A stretch of 64,000 nucleotides of DNA from Bacillus sp. NTK074B (GTDB taxonomy: Bacteria; Bacillota; Bacilli; Bacillales; Bacillaceae_B). Each line of letters opens with the position of its first letter. Positions within the stretch are counted from its first letter, which is position 1. The notes under the pieces were generated by a model, which was not told where the DNA came from, made no database searches, and was given only the letters and a program-made list of their open reading frames with translations. Both the position numbers and the translations under genes were made by a program. The DNA is taken from the NCBI RefSeq assembly GCF_017303375.1, contig NZ_JAFKOH010000005.1:236123-300122 (forward strand), in the 5' to 3' direction. Of this stretch, positions 8,718 to 18,175 are shown in pieces.

Positions 8718-9548
8718 TTAAAAATCGAAGTTATCCGGATCTGGACCAAAGCGTTCATCCATGTTCAGCTGGTTGATTTGATTCATCTCTTCAAGTGATA
8801 ATTCGAAGTTGAACAGATCGGCGTTCTCTTTAATACGGCTTTCGTGAACAGACTTTGGAATGATAATGACATCATTTTGAAGATGCCAGCGCAGAATGAC
8901 CTGTGCTGAGGACTTACCATGCTTCTCTGCGATATGGCTTAAGGTAGGTTCATCCAAAACTCTTCCCTGAGCGATCGGAGACCATGCTTCTACTGCGATA
9001 TTCTGTGATGCACAGAACTCCCTTACCTTTTCCTGATTCAGACGAGGGTGTAATTCGATTTGGTTTAAAACGGGCTTTTCATTGCCGTTTTTCATCAGAT
9101 CCTCAAGATGGTGCTGATGGAAGTTACTTACACCGATTGATTTGATCAATCCTTCACCGTGCAGCCTCTCCATCGCTTTCCATGTATCATTGTACTTTCC
9201 TTCCACCGGCCAGTGAATGAGGTACATGTCCAGGTAATCCATTTCAAGCTTTTTAAGGCTGGTTTCAAATGCCTTCAATGTCGTATCGTAGCCTTGATCA
9301 CTATTCCACACTTTCGATGTGATGAACAGTTCTTCTCTCGCTACTCCACCTTCCTTCACGCCACGTCCTACGCTTTCCTCATTATCGTAGATCGCCGCGG
9401 TATCGATGGAACGGTACCCTGACTCGATCGCAGAGCGCACTGCCTGTACCGTTTCAGACGGATCTTTCATTTGGTAAACTCCTAAACCGACATAAGGAAT
9501 TTCAATTCCATTATGTAACTTTTTCGTGCTTTGTAAGTTTTTCAACAT
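8718..9548 (-). CDS. yvgN: Aldo/keto reductase YvgN (glyoxal reductase type)
   Basis: The 276-residue NADPH-dependent TIM-barrel reductase has the same length as B. subtilis YvgN, which reduces methylglyoxal and glyoxal. The catalytic tetrad is Asp49, Tyr54, Lys79 and His112, within SIDTAAIYDNEE, ITSKVW and YLIHWP. The cofactor region near the C terminus, IPKSVHESRIKENADLF, is intact. GGAGGG lies 7 bases before the start. It is monocistronic, ending at the 13-mer hairpin. Confidence 0.9.
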   Translation of the reverse strand: MLKNLQSTKKLHNGIEIPYVGLGVYQMKDPSETVQAVRSAIESGYRSIDTAAIYDNEESVGRGVKEGGVAREELFITSKVWNSDQGYDTTLKAFETSLKKLEMDYLDMYLIHWPVEGKYNDTWKAMERLHGEGLIKSIGVSNFHQHHLEDLMKNGNEKPVLNQIELHPRLNQEKVREFCASQNIAVEAWSPIAQGRVLDEPTLSHIAEKHGKSSAQVILRWHLQNDVIIIPKSVHESRIKENADLFNFELSLEEMNQINQLNMDERFGPDPDNFDF

Positions 9549-9829
9549 ATTGCATCCCTCCTGATTTATTATTTTACAAACTTCATTGGCATTATGCTAA
9601 TTTTATGATTGTAAAAGTTTCTTTAACTTATCCACCCCTGTCGGTATCCATTCATGGCATCCTGATGCTTTCGCCCCGCCATTTCACTCCTGTTTTTTAG
9701 GTCCTTCCCTTATATTTTCTTTTCTTTATTACAAAAGACCATCCTTTTGGCACCGTTTGTATGACATTTTGTAAAAAACTAGTCATTCGTGTTCATTTTG
9801 AAATTTTTGTGAAATCATTTACATTTTCT

Positions 9830-9845
9830 GTTGTTGCGCTTACAA
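9830..9845. promoter_or_regulatory. cre-like site before the GH31 gene
   Basis: On the minus strand TTGTAAGCGCAACAAC fits the extended cre pattern at nearly all positions, with one internal mismatch and a weak last base. It implies catabolite control of the secreted glycosidase. Confidence 0.4.
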
Positions 9846-9887
9846 ACGTTGATATAGCTAACACGAAGGACTTTAGACTAAAGAGGT

Positions 9888-9907
9888 ATACTTGTCTATA
9901 CAAGTAT
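9888..9907. promoter_or_regulatory. Dyad in the GH31 leader
   Basis: ATACTTG, TCTATA, CAAGTAT form a perfect 7-bp inverted repeat about 65 bp before the start. It may be an operator or leader hairpin; no regulator is identified. Confidence 0.3.
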
Positions 9908-9971
9908 TGACGGTGATATACGTCCTTAGTATAGTAACGTAGCACGTAAAAAAATGATGTGAGGTGTTATC

Positions 9972-12509
9972 ATGGCACAAGCCAAACAGTCTTTAAGAGT
10001 TATCTTTATTGTATCGATTGCAATCATGATTACTCTATCCGCTTCAATGACATCCGCTCTGGCTGTCACTCAGCCCGAGGCAGACACTCCTTTAAATAAG
10101 GAAAATCTCCAAACCCTGTCTGCACAAAATGTTAAGAAACTCGATAACGGAGTTCAATTCGATCTGGGGGAATATAATGCATTCATTCGTATCTTCTCAA
10201 AAGATCTAGTGAAAGTTTCAGTCTTAAAAGATGGACAGAAAGAAGAGTATTCTCAAGCCATCGCCAAAAAAGATTGGAAAACACCAAATTTCAAGACGAA
10301 AGATAGGAAAGACGTTTATACGATTGAAACAGAAGAACTTACGATTAAAATCAGCAAATCACCATTCGGTGTTAAGTTCTTAGATAAAGAAGGAAATGTA
10401 ATCAATGAAGATTACATGAAAAACGGAGCTTCACCCGGTTACGAAGATGGAAAGCCTTACGTGTTCAAGAAAACCGAAAAAGGTGAAAACTTCTACGGTT
10501 TCGGTGAACAAGCCGGGTTAAATTTCAACCAGCGCGGTGAAAGTATCGGAATGTGGAACACCGATGCATACGCGTATACGAAAGACACGAAGTATGTTTA
10601 TACATCCATCCCATTCTTCATGGGTTTAAAAAATGAAAAAGCATATGGAATTATGTTCGATAACTCCTACCGTTCTTACTATGAAATGGCAAGTGAATCG
10701 GATGATTACTACTATTTCTACGCAAACGGCGGCCCCCTTACATACTACTTCATGTACGGACCAGACATTTCGAACGTATTGGATGTTTACACAGAATTGA
10801 CTGGAAAAATGAATATGCCTGCAAAATGGACACTTGGTTTACATCAAAGTAAATGGGAGTACACAGCAGATGAAATCGTCGATGTGGCGAAAACGTATCG
10901 CGAAAAAGAAATTCCATTGGACACGATGCACTTTGATATCGATTATATGGATGGTTACCGTGTATTCACATGGAATCAGAAATATAAAGATGCCCTTCAG
11001 CAGCTGAAATCAATGAAAGGCCTCCATGCGATTGCCATCAATGACCCTGCTGTGAAGCAAGATGAAAACTATGATATGTATAACGAAGGCGTTAAGAATG
11101 ACTATTTCGCTAAAAATGCAGACGGATCTATGTTCATCGGTCCTGTCTGGCCTGGGGATTCTGCATTCCCTGACTTTTCAAAAGAAGAAGTCCGCGACTG
11201 GTGGGCTTCAAAGCATAGTATTCTATTCGATGCAGGTATCGATGGAATTTGGAACGACATGAATGAACCTGCCGTATTCCTGGATGGACCTGAATTCAAT
11301 CACACGATGCCACTGGACAGCTATTTCGGCACAGAAGACCACAAAATCCTTCAAACCGAGTATCATAACCTGTATGGGCATGATGAAGCAGAAGCAACAT
11401 TCAACGCTTGGGAAATGTACAAGCCAAATGAACGCCCATTCGTTCTGACACGTGATATGTTCTCAGGCTCTCAGCGTTATGCTGCATTGTGGACAGGAGA
11501 TTCAGTCAGTAACTGGGAGCACCTGCAAATGTCCATTCCTATGAATACAAACATCGGACTTTCAGGAGTAGCAAATGTAGGGAACGATATCGGTGGATTC
11601 GCCCAGCGTCCTGATGCAGAACTATTCGCACGCTGGATCGAGGTTGGTGCATTCTTACCATTCTCCCGTATCCATTATGATTCAGACGCCAAAGCGACTG
11701 TGAAACAAGGGCAGGAACCTTGGTCATTCGGACCTGAAGTAGAAGAAATCAGTAAGAAATATATCGAAATGCGTTACAAGCTTATGCCTTACCTGTACAA
11801 TGCATTCCAAGATTCAGTTGAATCCGGAAAACCGGTTCAGCAACCGCTTGTCTACCAATTCCAAAAAGATGAAAACACCTATGACATCAACGATCAGTTC
11901 ATGTTCGGAGATCCCATGATGCTTGCACCGGTAGTGGAGCAAGGAAAAACAAACCGTGACGTTTACCTTCCTGAAGGTGAAACATGGGTAAACTTTTGGA
12001 CGCAGGAAGAATACAAGGGCGGACAAACGATCAATGTCGATGCCCCACTTGCCCACCTTCCGATTTTCGTGAAGAAAGAATCGATCATTCCGACACGGGA
12101 AGTACAGCAATACACAGGTGAAAACGAGCTTACCAACCTGGTTCTGGACACTTATGTAGACGGAGAAGCATCCTACAGCTTTTATGAAGATGATGGCGAA
12201 TCACTTGACCATAAAGATGGCGAATTTGACATCACAAACTTCAACGTTAAAGAGAAAAAGAATAAAATCGAATTCTCTCAATCTCTGGAAGCTGACAACT
12301 ATGACTCTGGCCTTGAACAGTACACTCTGAAGCTGAACAACGAAGAAGCTCCTAAAAAAGTTCAAGCCGGCAAGAGCAAATACAAAGCCGTTACAACAAT
12401 GGATCAAATGACAGAAACAAAACGTTCTTACTTCTATGACAAAGAAACAAAAACGATTTACGTGAACATTCCTGTAGAAGAAAGTAAAAAGGTACAAATA
12501 AAATTCTAA
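9972..12509 (+). CDS. Secreted glycoside hydrolase family 31 (alpha-glucosidase type)
   Basis: The 845-residue exoenzyme has a signal peptide (basic start, hydrophobic core about residues 9-28, cleavage near Ala31). A GH31 N-terminal beta domain precedes the catalytic barrel (about 280-620) and C-terminal beta domains. The nucleophile is Asp429 in GIWNDMNEP and the acid/base Asp510 in LWTGDSVSNW. GH31 members act on alpha-glucosidic or alpha-xylosidic bonds; alpha-glucosidase is the likeliest here because the next gene is a dextranase-like GH66. GTGAGGTG precedes the ATG. A weak terminator separates it from the GH66 gene, so read-through is possible. Confidence 0.9.
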   Translation: MAQAKQSLRVIFIVSIAIMITLSASMTSALAVTQPEADTPLNKENLQTLSAQNVKKLDNGVQFDLGEYNAFIRIFSKDLVKVSVLKDGQKEEYSQAIAKKDWKTPNFKTKDRKDVYTIETEELTIKISKSPFGVKFLDKEGNVINEDYMKNGASPGYEDGKPYVFKKTEKGENFYGFGEQAGLNFNQRGESIGMWNTDAYAYTKDTKYVYTSIPFFMGLKNEKAYGIMFDNSYRSYYEMASESDDYYYFYANGGPLTYYFMYGPDISNVLDVYTELTGKMNMPAKWTLGLHQSKWEYTADEIVDVAKTYREKEIPLDTMHFDIDYMDGYRVFTWNQKYKDALQQLKSMKGLHAIAINDPAVKQDENYDMYNEGVKNDYFAKNADGSMFIGPVWPGDSAFPDFSKEEVRDWWASKHSILFDAGIDGIWNDMNEPAVFLDGPEFNHTMPLDSYFGTEDHKILQTEYHNLYGHDEAEATFNAWEMYKPNERPFVLTRDMFSGSQRYAALWTGDSVSNWEHLQMSIPMNTNIGLSGVANVGNDIGGFAQRPDAELFARWIEVGAFLPFSRIHYDSDAKATVKQGQEPWSFGPEVEEISKKYIEMRYKLMPYLYNAFQDSVESGKPVQQPLVYQFQKDENTYDINDQFMFGDPMMLAPVVEQGKTNRDVYLPEGETWVNFWTQEEYKGGQTINVDAPLAHLPIFVKKESIIPTREVQQYTGENELTNLVLDTYVDGEASYSFYEDDGESLDHKDGEFDITNFNVKEKKNKIEFSQSLEADNYDSGLEQYTLKLNNEEAPKKVQAGKSKYKAVTTMDQMTETKRSYFYDKETKTIYVNIPVEESKKVQIKF

Positions 12510-12524
12510 GAAATTCATGATTTC

Positions 12525-12560
12525 ACAAGGGGCTGATCTTTACGATTGGTCCCTTGTTTT
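12525..12560 (+). terminator. Partial terminator between the GH31 and GH66 genes
   Basis: ACAAGGGGCTGATC and GATTGGTCCCTTGT form a 14-bp stem with three G-U wobbles, followed by TTTTC. It likely lowers, rather than stops, transcription into the GH66 gene. Confidence 0.6.
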
Positions 12561-12585
12561 CAGTTAAAAGAAGGTGAAGAAGATC

Positions 12586-14361
12586 GTGACCATATATAAA
12601 AACAAACAATTCATCCTCCTGTTGGCATGTATATTATGTTCAGGAGTCATTTTATTCGTCAAGGTTCACTCTCCAGCTGTTGAAAAGCCTCTGCACCAAG
12701 AAACTGATTCTCTAATCTTGGCATTACAAACCGACAAAGCACGCTATCATCCAGGTGACCAGGTAACTTTAACTCTCAAGACACCTGTCAAAGCCGGCAA
12801 ACTGAACATTGAGTATTATCATCTGGATGAAAAGATTGGAGAAGACATTCTCCCCATCCGGAAAGATGGGAAACAGTCATGGAGATGGTCTCCCCCACAA
12901 AATGACTATCAAGGATATTTGGTGAAAATTGAACTGGAATCAGAGACTCATGTCGCGTCAAAGACGATTGCAGTAGATGTGTCTGGGGATTGGGACAGGT
13001 TCCCCCGATACGGATTCCTGTCAACATTTGGTACCGAAAACGAATCGCATATGAAAGGCGTGATTAACCGCCTGAACCGCTATCACATAAATGGGATTCA
13101 GTTTTATGATTGGCATTATGAGCATCAGGATCCAATGAAAACGATAGACGGAAATCCCGCCCTGCACTGGGAGGATATTAGTAATCGGCGGATCCATTTT
13201 GATACGATCGAGACCTATATTTCCCTATCCCATGAGCGGAATATGACCGCAATGGCTTACAACCTTCTCTATGGATCTTTTGAAAATCGTAATCTGCCAA
13301 AAGAATGGCATCTCTTTAAAGATCAAGAACAGCGCGAGAAGGACCGGCATCCCCTTCCGGAAGACTGGAAGAGCAATGTGGAAATCATGAACCCGACCAA
13401 TCCCTGGTGGCAGGATTACTTGATTGAGAAGCAGCAAGAAGTATATCAATCCCTTCCGTTTGATGGATGGCATATTGATCAACTCGGTGACCGGGGGAAA
13501 GTATACAATGAGTGGGGAAATCTCATTTCCCTCAATGAAAGCTTCGAACCCTTCCTGAACAAAATCCAGGAGCGCATCCCAGGCAAACAAATCGTCATGA
13601 ATGCGGTGAATCAATACGGTCAGGAATCTATCAGCAGATCCCCTGTCCCCTTCCTTTACACAGAGGTGTGGGATCCAAATACCACGTACAATGATATTGT
13701 CAGGATATTGGATGAAAATCATCGTCGTGAAGGAAATAAAAATACCGTCCTGGCGGCTTATATGGATTATGAACATGCAAATGAGGAAGGAGTGTTCAAT
13801 GAAGGGGGTATCCTTCTCGCCAACAGCGTGATTTTTGCTAACGGTGGTGCACACCTGGAATTGGGTGAACACATGTTATCGAAGGAATATTTCCCTCATG
13901 ACGCATTATCGATGAATGAGTCATTACAGCACAAACTCATTCAGTATTATGATTTTTTAACGGCATATGAGAACATTCTTCGGGATGGTGGTATGAGGAA
14001 GTCCGATGTCCAGATAGAATCTTCTGATGGCATTCACATGAGTGAGATAGCCGAACAGGGCTCTCTTTGGTACACAGCCAAAGAAAAAGGAAGCAGGCAG
14101 ATGGTCCATCTTATCAATCTATTGGATGCCGACTCCATTGACTGGAGGGATACATTTGCGACACAACCGATACCCACAGAACGAAACCGTATCGGAATCA
14201 CAATGAAAACCGACCGTGAAGTCGAAAAAGTCTGGCTCGCCTCCCCCGACATAGACGGCGGTGCACCGCACACCCTTTCCCATAACGTAAGCGCCGGATC
14301 CATTTCCTTCACCCTCCCCTCCATCACTTACTGGGACATGGTCGTGATCGAATACAAATAA
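12586..14361 (+). CDS. Glycoside hydrolase family 66 (dextranase-like)
   Basis: The 591-residue protein has an N-terminal membrane anchor or signal peptide (about residues 8-24), a small beta domain and a GH66 barrel. GH66 contains endo-dextranases and cycloisomaltooligosaccharide glucanotransferases. The catalytic Asp sits in DGWHIDQLG (about residue 298) and the catalytic Glu in YTEVWDPN (about 360). It is short for the family, and the catalytic domain has no room for the inserted CBM35 usual in the glucanotransferases, so a dextranase is favoured. GTG 12586 was chosen because AAGGTGA lies 8 bases upstream; an in-frame GTG at 12574 has no well-spaced site. Confidence 0.82.
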   Translation: MTIYKNKQFILLLACILCSGVILFVKVHSPAVEKPLHQETDSLILALQTDKARYHPGDQVTLTLKTPVKAGKLNIEYYHLDEKIGEDILPIRKDGKQSWRWSPPQNDYQGYLVKIELESETHVASKTIAVDVSGDWDRFPRYGFLSTFGTENESHMKGVINRLNRYHINGIQFYDWHYEHQDPMKTIDGNPALHWEDISNRRIHFDTIETYISLSHERNMTAMAYNLLYGSFENRNLPKEWHLFKDQEQREKDRHPLPEDWKSNVEIMNPTNPWWQDYLIEKQQEVYQSLPFDGWHIDQLGDRGKVYNEWGNLISLNESFEPFLNKIQERIPGKQIVMNAVNQYGQESISRSPVPFLYTEVWDPNTTYNDIVRILDENHRREGNKNTVLAAYMDYEHANEEGVFNEGGILLANSVIFANGGAHLELGEHMLSKEYFPHDALSMNESLQHKLIQYYDFLTAYENILRDGGMRKSDVQIESSDGIHMSEIAEQGSLWYTAKEKGSRQMVHLINLLDADSIDWRDTFATQPIPTERNRIGITMKTDREVEKVWLASPDIDGGAPHTLSHNVSAGSISFTLPSITYWDMVVIEYK

Positions 14362-14408
14362 AAAAGAAGGTCCGTCCCTCGATTTGGGAGGGACGGACCT
14401 ATTTTTAT
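14362..14408. terminator. Bidirectional terminator made of two 13-mer copies
   Basis: AGGTCCGTCCCTC (14368-14380) and GAGGGACGGACCT (14388-14400) pair perfectly around a 7-base loop, with A-runs to the left and ATTTTTAT to the right. It serves both the GH66 gene and the opposing helD. Confidence 0.85.
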
Positions 14409-14413
14409 ATATC

Positions 14414-16681
14414 CTACTGCCCTATAAATTGATGTCTGCATTTACCAATAAACGCGAGCTTATGAAGGGGACGGGTCATGGATACGTATTGGAGCTTGAT
14501 GTCGAGTTCGTTTTCCGGGTTGAATGCTTCATCGACCGCTGCGATGAGGACCACATCAAACTCGAGTCCTTTGGAGAGGTAGGACGGGACCACGACGATT
14601 TGGTCTTTCGGGATCGATTCCTGTTCTTCCAACAGCTTTACTTTCCCCGGCTGCCGTGCTTGCAGGATTTCGCTGATCGTCACACAATCCTTCATGCTTT
14701 TTCCGATGACAGCAAAGGTTTGAAAGCCATCATTCCTTCCTGCCTTCACTTTCTCCTCAATCAGAGAAACCAATTCATCTGCTTCCACATATTCATCAAA
14801 GCTTGGGGAATCCCCATGCCTCACCACTGGATTCACTTTCGGAAAATCATAGGGTAAGAGACTGAGCAGCTTATTAGCTTCCTCCATGATTTCAATCGTG
14901 GTACGATAGCTTTTCTGAAGCTCGGTATACGTCGCCCTTGGAAAGATGTCCCGATAGACCGGCTCCCATGACTGAAGACCCCGGTACGAGTGAATACCTT
15001 GAGCGAGATCCCCCACCAGTGTGAACATGTCGGTTTCCAGTGCCCTCTTCAATGAATAGAGCTGCATATAGCTATAATCCTGTGCTTCATCTATCACGAT
15101 GTTTTTTGCTTTGTGAAATTTATCGATTCCAAACAAATGGGAGTGCAAGTATAGGAGAATCGCCAAATCTTCCACTTCATACTGCTTTTTCTTTGCGTAT
15201 TTCAAGGTGTACTCACAGAGACGTTTCGCCTGGGAACGATTCAGCTCTCCCTTCGAGTAGGAGGCAAGCCGTTCCGGATCAGAGAATAGCTCCATGAAGT
15301 ATTGATGCAGATTCTTCTTTTCGAACTGCCTCATATATCCGTTCACGCTTGTTCGGATCGCTTTCTTGATCTCATTCACACGCTCGCTTTTTTTGTCCAA
15401 TGCTTTCGACACATATTCCTTCCGATTCCCTGCCTTCGAACGCTCAAAAAGAGCCGTTTCAATCCGCTCATCAAAAAACGTCTCTACCTTATCAATCATT
15501 TGCTTTTTATTGGAACGGACGTAGCTTTGCAGGAGTGACTTCAGCTTTTCAATCCGGCGATAGATTGGCATATACGTATATTCTTCTTTGAACAGATGGG
15601 TGAATTTCTTCGCTGTATATAGCTTATATTTATCCACATAAAAATCTTTCGATGTATAAAAGCGTTGTTCGATTTCTTCCAGATAATCATCAAGGATCCT
15701 CCTGAATGCTTTGGACCCTTTGAAGCCTGAAATCCAGGATGCGGTCTCCATCTCTTCATCATGGGTTTCGATCAGCTTTATGAGCTTGTGGTCTTCAACC
15801 AGGGAAAGTTCTTTCTCCAAGCAAGTCATGACATAATCCGTGAATGTGGTCTGCCTTACCCGTTCAACGCCAAGTTCCGGCAGGGCTTCTGATATATAGT
15901 CGATGAACAAATTACTGGGTGCGAGGATCATGAGCTGATGTGGATCAAAGTGTTGTTTGTAATTATAAATAAAGTACGATATCCTGTGAAGGGCTATTGT
16001 GGTCTTCCCACTTCCAGCCGCTCCCTGGACAATGATGGGCTTGTTCAAATCGGCCCTGATAATCCGGTTCTGTTCCTCCTGGATCGTGGAAATGATCTCA
16101 GTCAAACGATTGCTGGAGCTTTTGGCTAAAGAGTCCTGAAGTAGTTCATCCGTTGTGGTTAAGTCAATATCGCGTATTTCTTCCAGTAATCCCTCCTCAA
16201 TCATATACTGACGCTTGAGTGACAAATCTCCTTCATACGTTTCACCTTCTGCCTCGTATGAAACATCTCCGATCCTCCCCTCGTAATACAGATTTGCGAT
16301 GGGAGATCTCCAGTCGACGATGATTTGCTCCTGATTTTCACGCTGATAAAGGGAAGTCTTCCCGATATAATGCTTCTCCACCTTACCGGATCCTTCATGC
16401 TGAAAATCAATCCGGGCAAAATAAGGCTTTGTTTTAGCTTTCGTAAGAGACTCCAATTCTTCTTTGGACATCTCAAAAAAGCTTGAGTTCGTCAGGATAT
16501 CGATATAGGCAGCACTTGACTCGCCCCAATCAATATCTCCAAAAGCTTTTTCCATGTTTTCCTTATACTTTTCTTTACTCGTCTGGGATGTACTGATGAC
16601 AACATCAATGTAGCGCTTCGTAAACTCTAAGCGTTCTGATTCATTTGAAAAATCGGGATGGATAATCGATTCCTTCGTCAT
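14414..16681 (-). CDS. helD: HelD, RNA polymerase recycling ATPase
   Basis: The 755-residue superfamily 1 helicase-like ATPase binds RNA polymerase and removes it from DNA or stalled complexes. Visible are a charged N-terminal helical arm, Walker A GAAGSGKTTIALHR (about residue 220), the Walker B/DEAQ box NIVIDEAQDYSYMQLYSL, and the C-terminal SYLSKGLEFDVVLI and YVSMTRPLHKLAFIG motifs of UvrD-type domains. Length and order match B. subtilis HelD (YvgS). AAGGAG is 6 bases upstream of the ATG. Confidence 0.9.
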   Translation of the reverse strand: MTKESIIHPDFSNESERLEFTKRYIDVVISTSQTSKEKYKENMEKAFGDIDWGESSAAYIDILTNSSFFEMSKEELESLTKAKTKPYFARIDFQHEGSGKVEKHYIGKTSLYQRENQEQIIVDWRSPIANLYYEGRIGDVSYEAEGETYEGDLSLKRQYMIEEGLLEEIRDIDLTTTDELLQDSLAKSSSNRLTEIISTIQEEQNRIIRADLNKPIIVQGAAGSGKTTIALHRISYFIYNYKQHFDPHQLMILAPSNLFIDYISEALPELGVERVRQTTFTDYVMTCLEKELSLVEDHKLIKLIETHDEEMETASWISGFKGSKAFRRILDDYLEEIEQRFYTSKDFYVDKYKLYTAKKFTHLFKEEYTYMPIYRRIEKLKSLLQSYVRSNKKQMIDKVETFFDERIETALFERSKAGNRKEYVSKALDKKSERVNEIKKAIRTSVNGYMRQFEKKNLHQYFMELFSDPERLASYSKGELNRSQAKRLCEYTLKYAKKKQYEVEDLAILLYLHSHLFGIDKFHKAKNIVIDEAQDYSYMQLYSLKRALETDMFTLVGDLAQGIHSYRGLQSWEPVYRDIFPRATYTELQKSYRTTIEIMEEANKLLSLLPYDFPKVNPVVRHGDSPSFDEYVEADELVSLIEEKVKAGRNDGFQTFAVIGKSMKDCVTISEILQARQPGKVKLLEEQESIPKDQIVVVPSYLSKGLEFDVVLIAAVDEAFNPENELDIKLQYVSMTRPLHKLAFIGKCRHQFIGQ

Positions 16682-17087
16682 ACATTTCTCCTTCCAAATG
16701 TTTTAGCCGCAATGGAGAAAAAAACGTCCTGCTACTTCCACTGAGGTAACGAGGCTCATGTGGATGAACAAGATAAGATAGACAAATCGAAATCTGTAAA
16801 AATTATGTAGGCGTTTGGGAGCAGAGATATATATTATCAGATAATTCAAGGGGATTCAAGTACAATAACTATTGTTCTTATTTAAAAATGAGGTGCTAAT
16901 TAGTTTAAGACCAGTTCTTGGAAAGATAAGACTCTTGTAAGGAATTGTGTGATATAATTGTAAATAATGGAAAAATGATTAGCGGAGTGTTGATGACCTC
17001 TGTAATGACGGATAGAGATAAACATGAAAACCAGAACGTAAATAGACGTTCAAGAATGACAAATTATATTTGCTGGGTGAGAAGTCG
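16682..17087. other. Gene-free region between helD and the nucleosidase gene
   Basis: About 400 bp, rather AT-rich to the right. It must hold divergent promoters. I see no hairpin with a T-run and no small ORF with a convincing ribosome binding site. Confidence 0.5.
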
Positions 17088-17759
17088 ATGATAGGAATAA
17101 GTATCGCAACCAAGTGGGAATATGAAGCGACATTGGAATATTTCGGCATTATCGATCATGAACGGATCGGTTATCCTTATGGCGAGTATTTCTTAAGAAC
17201 TATTTATAATGCCGAACTTGTTTTTTATTGTACCGGTGTAAGAAAAGTAAATGGTGTTGGTGGTAATCAGTATATGATTTCTACATTTCATTTAACCAAA
17301 GTAATTGTTGCTGGAACCTGTGCAGGCATAGATGATACGTTCAGTATTTTGGATGTCTTTGTTCCCGAAAAAGCCGTTCAATATGATTGCACGGTAAAAG
17401 AAGTCGAGCCTCTTATTAAACAATCCTTCATAGTCGATATTAATCTATCTAAATATGGAAATGATTTTTATACTGGAACAATCGGCACCGCTGACAAAGC
17501 AGTTGTGATGTGGAAGGACTATTTAGAACTTAAAGAAAATGAAATAACAATAGCCGATACAGAAGCGGGTGCAATTGCTTATATCTGTAAGAAGAATGAT
17601 ATTGAATGTATTATTATTAAAGGCATATCGGATTTTCCAACAGATGAAAGAAACTCTGATACATTAGAATCAAACATGGAACAAATCAATGTTTATTTAG
17701 AAAACACACCCAAAGTGATGAACAAAATATTTGACGAATATTTAAAAAGATTTATTTAA
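17088..17759 (+). CDS. Nucleoside phosphorylase / MTA-SAH nucleosidase-like protein
   Basis: The 223-residue protein shows the purine nucleosidase/phosphorylase fold. A glycine-containing strand, VIVAGTCAGID, stands where Pfs enzymes have their product-binding motif, ADTEAGAIAYIC resembles the catalytic DMExxA segment, and IIIKGISDFPTDE matches the GISD motif whose Asp acts as acid. Substrate (MTA/SAH, AMP or a free nucleoside) cannot be fixed. It is clearly diverged from housekeeping MtnN. ATG 17088 follows GGGTGAG; an in-frame TTG six codons upstream lacks a site. The gene is more AT-rich than its neighbours and stands alone, which hints at horizontal gain. Confidence 0.7.
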   Translation: MIGISIATKWEYEATLEYFGIIDHERIGYPYGEYFLRTIYNAELVFYCTGVRKVNGVGGNQYMISTFHLTKVIVAGTCAGIDDTFSILDVFVPEKAVQYDCTVKEVEPLIKQSFIVDINLSKYGNDFYTGTIGTADKAVVMWKDYLELKENEITIADTEAGAIAYICKKNDIECIIIKGISDFPTDERNSDTLESNMEQINVYLENTPKVMNKIFDEYLKRFI

Positions 17760-17828
17760 ATACATAGTACATGGGACAAACTAAATCTATACACTCTAAA
17801 GACGAACAATGAGATTACGTGGTACACC

Positions 17829-17962
17829 GCTTTTGATTTCCGTGCAAGACCTCGCTTTCCTCGGGGCGGAAGGCGAGCCTCCTCACAGCTTTCGCTCCTG
17901 CGGGGTCTCACCTATTCCGCTTTTCCCGCAGGAGTCTACGTCTTGCACTAGAATCAAAAGCT
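17829..17962. repeat. GC-rich palindromic repeat, copy 1
   Basis: The arms GCTTTTGATTtccGTGCAAG (left) and its inverse ending CAATCAAAAGC-like sequence (right, to 17962) pair over about 22 bp. The core contains CGCTTTCC, GAGCCTCCTC, GGGGTCTCACC and TTCCCGCAGGAGTC, shared with the copies at 46735 and 47024. Confidence 0.8.
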
Positions 17963-18005
17963 AGAACTTGCTTAGTACATGGACCGAGCTTTAGCACTCA
18001 AAATC

Positions 18006-18054
18006 AAAAATCCGAACGAGTTAGATTTACATCAAATCACTCGTTCGGATTTTT
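18006..18054. terminator. Bidirectional terminator before the KinB-like gene end
   Basis: AAAAATCCGAACGAGT and ACTCGTTCGGATTTTT are perfect inverted arms around a 17-base loop, able to act on both strands. Confidence 0.8.
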
Positions 18055-18175
18055 CTTATCTGAAACCCTTTTGTCCCAGCCTCTTTTTACTGCTAAATAT
18101 CATGTTATTCACATGGCTATTTCTGCTGCTGAATTTGGTGGGATAAGGTGTTCCCTCCCTGAACGGAACACCTTT

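Larger units (their letters stand above)
9549..9971. other. Gene-free region before the GH31 gene
   Basis: This 423-bp stretch between divergent yvgN and the GH31 gene holds a cre-like site (9830-9845) and a dyad (9888-9907). I found no ORF with a ribosome binding site and no known riboswitch. It probably carries both promoters. Confidence 0.6.
17760..18175. other. Gene-free region with a palindromic repeat and a terminator
   Basis: This 416-bp stretch is filled mainly by the GC-rich repeat (17829-17962) and a terminator (18006-18054). No ORF in it has coding features. Confidence 0.7.

Noticed and set aside
9809..9826. Rex box before the GH31 gene
   Set aside because: TTGTGAA-N4-TTTACAT matches only one half well; too weak beside the sites at ldh and cydD.
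14384..14857. 157-residue plus-strand ORF opposite helD
   Set aside because: It is the antisense shadow of the conserved helD C-terminal domain and begins in a terminator.
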